This document shows, piece after piece, positions 55,440 to 64,000 of a stretch of DNA of 64,000 nucleotides (position 1 is the first letter of the stretch; every line of letters starts with the position of its first letter). Under the pieces are notes generated by a model, which saw only the letters and a program-made list of their open reading frames with translations, was not told the DNA's origin and did not search any database. The stretch comes from Raffaelea ambrosiae (lineage: Eukaryota > Ascomycota > Sordariomycetes > Ophiostomatales > Ophiostomataceae). A program made the translations under genes and the position numbers. The DNA lies in NCBI GenBank assembly GCA_002778195.1, contig PCDI01000003.1:1216295-1280294 (forward strand). The letters run 5' to 3'.

Positions 55440-57349
55440 ATGTCAAACCCACGCTCCACTTTTCCGTCCTCCACCTACTTATCCTCGCCGCCTGCTGTTT
55501 CTTTCGCAGCATCTTCCTCACCAGCAACCTCCTCAACAACCTCGTCCTCATCTTCTCCTTCGTCGTCCACGGCCGCTGTCCGACTGCAGCAAATTGCAAA
55601 ACACATGGCGGCTCCCGCAACCACCGTCTCCAGCTTCCCGGCCGATGTCGTGCCGCAGGCCCCCGAGGATGCTCTTTTTGGGCTTGCCCGCCTGTATCGG
55701 GCTGATGACAGTCCGGACAAGGTCGATCTTGTGAGTGATCTAGATCCTGCTTGCGCTGCTTGTGGTGTTTTTTTTTTTTTCCGATTTCATTTCCCTTTTC
55801 CCTTTTCCCTTTTTATTTCTCTTTTCTATTCTCTTACTAACTGCACAGGGCATCGGTGCCTACAGAGACGACACCGGCAAACCGTGGGTGCTGCCTGTGG
55901 TGAAAAAGGTGCGTGTGCGATAGCTCAAAACGGCAGGCGCGGCCAATGACCATTCCCACTGAAGCCATTCGCTCTTTCCCTTTTTCCTCGCTCCTTCCCC
56001 CCAGCTAGTCGACCCCAGATCCCCAAAATGCATAAACCCACCCTAAAACTGGGAACCCCTCATCCGGAGAACACTCTCCCGAGATAACCCCGACCAGCTC
56101 CGATAAAGGCAGTCGTGATATCCACCAGTCCCAGAGCCGTCTCCGCCTGCAGCATCACGACCTCCACACCTCCACGGCCACCACACCTTTCTCCACAAGA
56201 CCGCTGTGCATATTTCTGTGTGTCAAACTCGCATCAAACCCGGGTCCTGCTAACACTACTGTTTTCCCCGCACTGCAGGCCGACGAGGTCATCCGCAATG
56301 ACCCGAACGCCAACCACGAATACCTGCCCATCGCTGGCCTGGCCGCCTTCACCAGCAAGGCTGCCGAGCTGATCCTGGGCGCCTCCTCGCCCGCCATTGC
56401 CGACAAGCGCAACATCTCCCTCCAGACCATATCCGGCACCGGGGCCGTCCACCTGGGCGCGCTCTTCCTAGCCAAGTTCTTCAAGGGCAACCGCACCGTC
56501 TACATGTCCGACCCGACCTGGGCCAACCACAAGCAGATCTTTGGCAATGTCGGCCTGCCCACCGCGACCTACCCCTACTTCGACAAGAGCACCCGCGGCC
56601 TCAACTTTGCTGGCATGACCGCCGCCATCGAGGCTGCCCCGGACCACTCCGTCATCCTGCTGCACGCCTGCGCCCACAACCCCACCGGCGTCGACCCAAC
56701 TCCGGACCAGTGGCACCAGCTTGCCGAGCTGCTGCGCCGCAAGAACCACTTCCCCTTCTTCGACTGCGCCTACCAGGGCTTTGCCTCGGGCGACCTCAAC
56801 CGCGATGCCTATGGCGTGCGCTACTTTGTCGAGCAGGGCTTCGAGCTGCTGATTGCCCAGTCGTTTGCCAAGAACTTTGGCCTCTACGGTGAGCGTTGCG
56901 GTGCCCTGCACTTTGTGGCTGCCCCAACCGGCGATGCCACTGCCGGCACCGTCAGCCGCGTCGCGTCGCAGCTGGCCGTTCTGCAGCGCTCCGAGATCTC
57001 CAACCCGCCCATCTACGGCGCCAAGATCGCCGGCACCGTCCTCAACGACCCGGCCCTGTTTGCTGAGTGGGAGGAGAACCTCAAGACGATGTCGGGCCGC
57101 ATCATCAGCATGCGTACGGCTGTTCGCGACAAGCTCGAGCAGCTCGGCACCCCGGGCACCTGGAACCACATCACCGACCAGATCGGCATGTTCTCCTTCA
57201 CTGGCCTGACGGAGGAGCAGGTCCGCAAGCTGCGTGAGGAGTTCCACATCTACATGACGAAGAACGGCCGGATCAGCATGGCTGGTCTGAACACGCACAA
57301 TGTCGAGTACTTTGCCAAGTCTGTCGACGCTGTTGTGCGGTCGACTTGA
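55440..57349 (+). CDS. AAT2: Aspartate aminotransferase
   Basis: This PLP enzyme interconverts aspartate/2-oxoglutarate and oxaloacetate/glutamate. Exons up to 55730, 55849-55908 and 56279-57349 join as DSPDKVDL|GIGAYRDDTGKPWVLPVVKK|ADEVIRNDPNANHEY. The substrate and PLP regions are present: SGTGAVHLGALF, HACAHNPTGVDPT (the conserved Asn of NPTG), FFDCAYQGFASGD (the Asp-Tyr pair) and IAQSFAKNFGLYGER, in which the Lys of SFAKNFG forms the Schiff base. From ATG 55605 (MAAPATTVSSFPADVV) the protein has 418 residues, matching cytosolic enzymes. From ATG 55440 it has 473, with a Ser/Thr/Ala-rich 55-residue extension that contains Arg and few acids, as in mitochondrial presequences. The C-terminus VRST is not a peroxisomal signal. 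I list the longer start. Confidence 0.93.
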
Positions 57350-58140
57350 GAAAGACTTGAGAAAAAAGAATGAAGAGGAATGGACGCATATTATATCTTT
57401 TTATTTTCTCGCTATTTTTCACGGAACTGGAAACGCCGGGTAATGGCGATACCATGTGTGGAATCAATTCATTATGGAATACAATACATGTGGGGGGCAT
57501 CTACGGATGGAATAGAAGAATCTCTCTTTTTTGGTCGGATGAGATTCACACGCACGACGGATGACTGGAAACCCTTCTCCTCCACGACGCTTTGTCTTTT
57601 TATTTTTTTTATTTGTCACGGCTTTTCCTCACGCCTTCCTTTTCCTTTGCCATTCTCTCTTCAGTTTTTTAGTCTTTTTAGTTTCATTGCTTCTGGGCCT
57701 TTTTTTTATTTTTCAAACCGGAGCTGCTGGTGGGCAGGAAAGGAAGGCGACAAAATATAGATCTCCTTTTTCTTCTTTTGGTGTTGTTTTCTGGAACACA
57801 CACACACATCTCTCGGCTGGTTTGCCCGAGGCTACTTTTCCCATCTCTCTGCATGGTTGAAAACTTGGATGATGCATGCCTCTTTAATTTCAGTACGTTG
57901 TAAAAAACCGGTCTCTTGATGGTTGGCCGCCAACGACAGACCGATTTTCCTTAGTAAAAACGCAACGCAACAACATATGGGGTGAGACGCCCGCATTCGA
58001 CAATCACCTGGCCCTCCACGTTTCCACTAGCCATCCTAAAGACAGTTTTTTCTCTTTCCCTAAAATCCTTCTCCGCCTGGACAGCAACATCCACTTCTTT
58101 CCTCCAATAGTTGCGTCCTTGACACAGCCCATCCCGTAAC
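57350..58140. other. Convergent 3' region of AAT2 and Lys-rich protein genes
   Basis: T-rich 3' flank with several T-tracts. No gene seen. Confidence 0.3.
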
Positions 58141-58814
58141 TTAATTCCCGGTACGCTTCTTCTTCGACGGACTCTCCTTGGCCTCGTCCACATTCTTCTC
58201 GTCATCGTCCTCCTTCTTGGGAACACCAGCATCAGAAGACGAGGCGGCACCAGCAGTTGGCGGAGGACCAGTGGCGACCACAATCGTGTTGTCGGCGGAG
58301 GCCTGGAGCGATTCCTCAGCCTTGACCTCAGCCTTGGTTTCATCGCTGTCTTCCTCTTCTGTGGCTGCCGCCGCGGTCTTGCGCTTCTTGCCGTTGCCTT
58401 TGGTAGGCGAGGTCTCGGTAGGCGAGGTCTTGGTAGGGGAGGCCTTGGTTGGCGAGCGTTTCGTGCTCGTGTTGCTGGCAGCACCCCCTCCGCCGGCAGC
58501 AGCGGCGCCCTTGGCCGAGCTGGTCAAGTTGAGCTTCTTGCGGATGCGCCCCATCGCGTCCATGGCGCTCTTTGGGCTGGGGAGGCCAGCGACCTCGGCC
58601 AGTTTGGGGTGGTCAATCTGGGGTTGTCAGTACAGGAAGAGACAGAGAAGACCGGGTGACAGAAGAGACTGCTCGTAATTCAAGGTACCTTGGGATCGCC
58701 TTTGAAGCACTGCATCGCGAGGACGACGAGCTCGATTTCACGAGGGTTGAGGGCGGAAACATTCACTGCGGTAGGGGCGGTAGGGGCGGTAGTGGCCGAG
58801 GAAGAAGAAGCCAT
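58141..58814 (-). CDS. Small Lys/Ser-rich protein with SPTK repeats
   Basis: Two exons (58814-58689 and 58617-58141; intron GTACCT...CCAG) give 200 residues. The N-terminus (about residues 1-70) looks folded: VNVSALNPREIELVVLAMQC, then GDPKIDHPKLAEVAGLPSPK and SAMDAMGRIRKKLNL, a helical pattern reminiscent of small DNA-binding or winged-helix-like modules in fungi. The second half is disordered, with four tandem SPTx units (SPTKASPTKTSPTETSPTK), a KKRK nuclear-localisation-like motif and an acidic/Lys tail. No family is recognised with certainty. Nuclear location is inferred from KKRK and from the proline-directed phosphorylation-like repeats. Confidence 0.75.
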
Positions 58815-59559
58815 GATGGGAGCTTGCTTGGGGGGAAGGTCTGTCGAAGGGGGGGGACGGTTGATTGGTGATGGTGCTGGGTATCGGATTGCTTGACCCT
58901 TTGGCTCTTGGTCTCTGTCCTAGTTTGGGTTTGTCGTTGAGCAAATGGTGAGATGCAAGAGTGAAGCGAGAGGAAAGATCAGAATCAACTTTGCGTATTG
59001 TCTTGTTCGAAGTGTGCGGATGAGATGGAAAAGAAGAAGATCGGATCAAGATTCTGAGTTGTCTTGTAGAAGCGCAAGATGGAGATGGGAAGATGGACGA
59101 GAAGTCAAAGGGGGGAAAGAGATCAGATCAAGGTTCGTGTTTGTAGCAGTGGGGGAGATCAGACCAGTGTCCTTTTGTGCTGTGCAAGGGAAAGAGATCA
59201 GGGTAGGGTCTTTTTCGTTTTGTCGAGGTGCAAGACTGGGACAAATTGGAAGAAGCAAGAGATACCAGAAATAGTGGTCAGCCTCACTTGCACTTCAGAT
59301 GAATGTCACTCGTGTCTCCTGTTGTCAAGCTGCCATATGCGATTTGTTTGCTCGCTCCGCCACTTGTGTTTGAGAAAGAGGTGACTCTTCCAGTCGTTGC
59401 CATTTCAATCCTGTTCAAACAGAAGAAAGACTTTAGAAAATTTTGAATTTTTTTTAAAAAAAAAATAAAGGACTCCAAGCTGCTAAACAGATGTTCGCGG
59501 CGAGTTTCTGAAAGCCTGGCTCAAAACCAGCAATATAGTTTCGTGCTACCTGGGTACAG
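58815..59559. other. Region upstream of the Lys-rich protein gene, no gene seen
   Basis: The plus strand is purine-rich around 58970-59280, hence a pyrimidine-rich leader for the minus-strand gene. A-tracts near 59440-59466. No family motif. Confidence 0.3.
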
Positions 59560-60800
59560 ATTTGGCTACCGTAAGGATCGTGCGAATGAATGCCGCAACG
59601 TCCCGAACAGCGGGCTGCTTCAGCATAGGAAAATGATGGGCATGTTTCAACACCTCCGCTCGAACGCACCCCCCGCCCAGCAGACAGTCCCATCGGTTTT
59701 GCCCCCAGGAGTGACCCGACCTGTCCTCTCGCGAAGCAGCCAGCGCATGTCCGGAGGGTCGTCGTGGCCGATATGGATGCGGCCTTGTGTGTCGACCCCG
59801 TCCCCGGTCCAGACCGCCCATGTTCAGTTTACAAGCCTCCCTGGTCGCGGACGGTCTTGGCTGGTAACGGCACAGCATGTCATTGAACCCGACGAAATGC
59901 GGCAGCAGCCACAGGGTCTCGGCCGCGGTCTGCGGGTGGCCCTGCAACAGAACCGAGGTTGCCGATGGTATGGGCGGCAGTGTTTAGCCCGAGGTGTTGC
60001 TGACTGGGCTGCTGGCTTGGCTGCTACTGCTTGCCACTTTCAGAGGAGGCCGGCTCCCCTGCCGCAGTAGAGGAGGGTGTGTCGGTCAAGCGGCTGGTCT
60101 CGGTCGTGGAAGAAGACGACGACGCCCATGTCGTTGTGGATGCGGTCGACAAGGATGAGCGCCAGCAGCGAGTCCAGGCCAATGTCCGGCAGGTCCACAT
60201 CATCCGAGAGAGCTGCCGCAGACATGCCAATCTCTTCGCCGACGATGGCCCGTATGCGGGATGACACGTCGTCAGCTTCTCGGGGATCTGTGCGAGGCCT
60301 CTGGGATCGGAGGACCGGTGGGTCTGGCGGTGGCGGCTGTTGCTCGGCCGGCACAGGCCCGGCCGGCACAGATGATCGAAGAGGAGGAGGATCGGGCATA
60401 TGGGATGCGACCGGGTTCCGTTGGCGGGTCCTCGGCCAAGACACAGGAGTCGGCCGCCAGCCGCCCCGGAAATTGTTCACCATGACGGGCCTCCGCCCCG
60501 GGGCCTTGCGCGGCAGCAGAGAACGCGCCAGGGACCGCGTCCATTTCGCAAGCATCCGGTGCTGTGCATCGCGACATGGTCGACGTGCTCCGGAGCCAGC
60601 CCGGCCGACGAAAGCATGCGCCGGCAAATGGCCCGCTGGGCGCCAGATAAACGTACGGTCCGGTCCGGTCCAGTTGTCGGGATTAGTCAGCACGTTCGTG
60701 CCCGGCTGCCCTCCTCCCGGGCACAAAGTACACCGTAGGCGTCGATGGCCCGCCCGCTGTTGCACTCGTGGTTGTCGTCGCTCGGCGGGTACTTCGGGTG
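59560..60800 (-). pseudogene. Collapsed non-reducing polyketide synthase relic (KS, ACP, TE fragments)
   Basis: Reading the minus strand downwards and across several frames, fragments appear in the order of a non-reducing PKS. KS: GTNVLTNPDNW (near 60700), then LSSAGLAPEHVDHVAMHSTG (near 60590-60660, cf. the KS motif ...VEMHGTGTQ), then VMVNNFRG / AAGG (near 60480, cf. VNNFSAAGGNT). A Pro-rich linker follows. ACP: VSSRIRAIVGEEIGM...LPDIGLDSLLALILVD (60150-60270), with Ser of LDSLLAL as the phosphopantetheine site. TE: SVLLQGHPQTAAETLWLLP (near 59900-59955) and HAHHFPMLKQPAVRDVAAFI (59560-59630). The AT and product-template domains, most of KS and the TE core are absent. About 1.2 kb remains of an expected 5-6 kb, with frameshifts between fragments. 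The damage is by deletions, not by dense C-to-T change. Non-functional. Confidence 0.85.
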
Positions 60801-62390
60801 ATACCCCCCCTGCACGTTGTGTTTGCTACTACGATTCACAGCCCGCGTCTCGCAGCAGATGATCTCACTATTGGATCTGCGATAAGACAGCTTTGGTCGG
60901 CTCCAGGTCGACGCGTAAACCGATCCTACACGTTCCCCCACCCGTCGCAATGTCCGACCCGTGTCTTGGCAATATTGGCCAGACTCTCGTACGAGAGCCA
61001 CGCCGATCGGCCGTTGACGGGAACAAAAGCTTGACAATATGCTTGTTCGGATCGTCCCACGCAAGATCCGGGTACAGAGAGAGAGCATTGTTGGCCTTGG
61101 CATCGTGGCATATGGAGTACGAGTATACATATCACAGAGACAGACGTACAAACAGTGGCAATCCTTCTCGCGCCGCAAAGTATCAATCGCCAATTGTCCG
61201 TCAGTGACCAGCTGCGTATACCACGCGAGTATCATTTGCGACCGCCTCGTATCAGCAAATCGGCTGCGTCGTTTGAAAAGAGCCCGTCTCGAATTTTGTC
61301 GAACTCCGCCGCGGAGTCAGTACCAGTATCTTACCAGACTGCAATACAAGGGACCATTGCATCATAGGCGGTGTTTTCTTCAAATAAATAGACGGCCTTG
61401 TACGGTAGTTGAACAGCTCGTTTTGCTTTTTGCGTTTCCGCCCCGGTCGCATATCGTGACGGGAGAGTTGTCCTAGATGGAGTCCAGGAATTCTGAACGC
61501 CGACCTCGCAGTCGGGTATGAACGTGTTTGCTCACCCGTGGTTTCTCCTATTCCGTTCCGTATTCCTGTGAATGCAAGTACACCTTCCAAACTGAGAAAA
61601 GTTGTGTTTCATTACCGACAGCCACAGGACACTAAGAATCCTCCTACCACCAAGAGCGTTGTCCTGTATGGGCGTAAAAGCTCATCGTTTTTATTCGGTA
61701 GGCTCTATATAGGATTTTACGAATAGCCTCGCCCACAACAGTACCATGGCCAGTCCCTCTTCCTTACAACACAGAGATCCTCTGCTACGCTACCTGCTTG
61801 GCGCATTCGGTCGGGCGATCCCGTGGACCGATCTCGGATATCCGCGTCGCATCATTCTTTACCCTGGGATTTCTATGACCGAGCCATCCCAGCGTCCGAC
61901 GAGTCCTACTGGTCACGGGTAATTGGAGCAGGGCAAGATGCATGTTGTCTCGCATGGACGCCGACGATCGTTTTGACAATGAGTGCGGCACAAAGCAGAC
62001 CGACTACAAGCATGCTACACAACACATCATCGTTCGACAAATCCTAGTTACGTCGTATATCGTTCCTACCCGAAGCACCGTTTTTATTGTGCCTTGGTCT
62101 CGGCTAGTCACGGTGGGCTCCGGTTTTCCGTTCCCGTGGTGACATTTAACTCCAGAGGAATCAAGGTACTGTGATAGGCCTGCCAATCACGGAAGTGTCG
62201 CTCGCTGGGAACGTCTGGAAGTACGGGTAACATGGGTAGACATCTGACGCAAGTTGGATTCTGAGAATGCAACCTTCGCCCATGCTATATTATAATCTCA
62301 AGAGTGCAGCACTTGCCAAGTCGTTCAAGGTCTTTGCAAGCTTGCCAGTGTAGCGTTGGGTACTTTTCAACGTATGCACAGGCCGCAACA
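60801..62390. other. Region between PKS relic and multicopper oxidase
   Basis: No complete gene recognised. A short plus frame at 61745-61921 (MASPSSLQHRDPLLRYLLGA...) and an overlapping frame containing LPWDFYDRAIPASDESYWSR look coding-like and may be a further gene remnant of unknown family. TATATAGG at about 61704-61711 is TATA-box-like. The part at 60.8-61.2 kb may contain the eroded PKS N-terminus, but I cannot align it. Confidence 0.3.
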
Positions 62391-64000
62391 ATGCTTCTTC
62401 TTCACATTCTGTGGTTCCTGTCCCTTGCCAATGCTGCCAAGGTCACCGAAACGCTTCACTTGACGTGGGAGAAGGGTGCACCAGATGGCCAGCTGCGCAA
62501 CCTCATATACATCAATGGCCAGTTCCCTGGTCCGGCTCTGGTCTTCGACGAAGATGATGACGTGGAAATTACAGTCATCAATGACATGCCACGAAACACT
62601 ACTGTTCACTGGCATGGTCTCACGTACGTGTACAAATACCGTATTGACAAAAAGTTTCATGGGCTAATTTGTGCGCCAGACAGCAAGGCAACCCCTGGGC
62701 GGATGGTGTTATTGGGCTCACACAGACCCCCATTCTGCCGGGCGAGCAATTTGTCTACCGTTTCAGAGCATCACCGGCTGGCCTGCATTGGTACCACTCA
62801 CACGAGCGGATGTCCTTGTCCGATGGGCTCTACGGGCCGCTGTTTATCCGGTCCAAAGATCCCCATGACGATATCTGGGCCAGCATCAGCTCAGACCCTG
62901 AAGACATTCGCCACATGGCTCAAGCTGCCGCGAACTCGGAGCTGGTTGTGATATCTGACTGGTCTCAATATACATCGGATGAATACTGGCAGGCCATTCT
63001 CGATTCGGGATTGCTGATCTTGTAAGTGTCATGACGCCAAAACATGTTCTTTTTTGTTATAGACGTTAATGTTTTTCTTTCCTAGCTGCATGGACAGCGT
63101 CTTGATTAATGGCCAAGGGAGCGTCTACTGTCTCCCGACCGAGTTTCTTAACGGACAGCTCGACCCACACTTTCGCCAGCTCGTATTTGGGCCCAATGAT
63201 AGTCTCACGGACAAAGGATGTCTTCCGTTTGTGCAGACCATTGAGGGCGGGCCGTGGAACTACACATACCATCCGGAAAAAGTGCCCCCTCGTCTCAACG
63301 ACGGTTGCATACCGTCTGACAGGCCGAATGCCACAATCGAAGTCGATGCCTCCATTGGCTGGGCCAGCCTCAGCTTCGTGGCCGCCACGACCAACGTGCA
63401 CTTCTTTGTCTCCCTGGATGACCACGAAATGTGGTTGTATGAGATGAATGGGAACCACGTCAAGCCTCGAAAATTCGTGGCGATCTCCATGGCTTCGGGC
63501 GAAACGTTTTCGGTCCTTGTCAAGCTGGACAGACCGCCCGGGACGTACACGCTTCGGGTGCCCGACTCGGGCGCCACGCAGATCATTTCTGGGTTTGCGA
63601 ACGTCGTATACAAGAATGCACGAACAGATGCCGCCGTCGACTCGGTCGACGCGACCAGGGCTGCTGGCGCGCCGTGGCTCTCCTACGGCGGCCTGGCTCC
63701 TTCGGAAGAAATACGGAACCGGAGCTTTGCCCCCTGGATTGGCGATACAATGGAACCCTGGCCGACCACTCCCGTGCCCTACGGAGGACAGGCCGACGAC
63801 GAGTATCTGCTGGTGATAGGTCGATTGGGTTCGGCTTACAACTATACCATGCGCAGACACTATATGTACCCGGGAGACTTTCACGCCGATGATCCTCTGT
63901 TGTTCAATCCGAATGCCACGCTGGGGACGGAGGAGGACAACCTCGTGATCCGCACGCGGAACGGATCCTGGGTCGACCTCATCCTCGAGGTTTCGACCAT
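62391..64000 (+). CDS. Multicopper oxidase, Abr1/Fet3-like, 3' end outside window
   Basis: This copper enzyme couples substrate oxidation to O2 reduction; in fungi Abr1-type members act in pigment formation and Fet3-type in iron uptake. Exons 62391-62623, 62680-63021 and 63086 onward (open to the edge) give about 496 residues. A signal peptide is at residues 1-15 (MLLLHILWFLSLANA). Copper ligands are visible in TVHWHGLT (HWHG, residues 73-76) and GLHWYHSHER (HWYHSH, residues 114-119). Cupredoxin domain 1 continues with LYGPLFIRSKD, and domain 2 starts CMDSVLINGQG. Several N-glycosylation sequons (NYT, NAT, NRS) are present. The C-terminal ligand cluster lies beyond the window, so T1 chemistry cannot be judged. 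Its position 1.6 kb from the PKS relic favours the pigment-type role; this is an inference. Confidence 0.9.

Noticed and set aside
59560..60800. RIP (repeat-induced point mutation) as the cause of PKS decay
   Set aside because: The region stays GC-rich and the breaks are frameshifts and deletions; no TpA excess was evident by eye.

Overview
The window is nuclear DNA of a filamentous ascomycete. The evidence is short spliceosomal introns (about 55-145 bases, GT...CTAAC-like branch...AG), GC-rich coding sequence, long pyrimidine- or purine-rich UTRs, and a gene set typical of Pezizomycotina (Kei1, a long chitin synthase, an appendage-less AP-2 beta, a non-reducing polyketide synthase relic, an Abr1-type multicopper oxidase). 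Sordariomycetes, possibly Ophiostomatales, is a guess from gene style only. All exon borders below were read by eye from splice signals plus reading-frame and family continuity.

Layout. 1-7 kb: NOP53 (minus, cut by the left edge), a Rab6 GTPase with a GC-AG intron, ribose-5-phosphate isomerase and the Golgi protein KEI1. 8-14 kb: a 1527-residue sulfite reductase beta subunit. 14.9-25 kb: a 1354-residue chitin synthase, a tandem ABC ATPase without membrane segments (minus), the proteasome assembly factor UMP1 (plus) and a prenylated ubiquitin-fold protein (minus). 25-36 kb: a gene-poor stretch with an SRPK-like kinase, an acetyltransferase relic, a secreted beta-propeller protein, a frame-broken unknown gene and a GPI-anchored Ser-rich protein. 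37-43.8 kb: the AP-2 beta subunit APL1, EMC4 and an unknown 214-residue protein. 43.8-48.1 kb holds no recognisable gene. 48-57.4 kb: a 12-TM MFS exporter, the ER SNARE UFE1 and aspartate aminotransferase. 58-64 kb: a small Lys-rich protein, the collapsed remains of a non-reducing polyketide synthase (minus) and a multicopper oxidase (plus, cut by the right edge).

Most genes are unrelated housekeeping genes. Secretory-pathway and cell-surface functions recur (Rab6, KEI1, UFE1, EMC4, AP-2 beta, chitin synthase, GPI protein), but nothing suggests co-regulation beyond ordinary chance clustering. The most notable region is the right end. Fragments of KS, ACP and TE domains survive in order on the minus strand at about 59.56-60.80 kb, with AT, PT and much of KS missing. 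They sit about 1.6 kb from a multicopper oxidase of the kind found in fungal pigment clusters, which looks like a decayed pigment cluster with one gene still readable.
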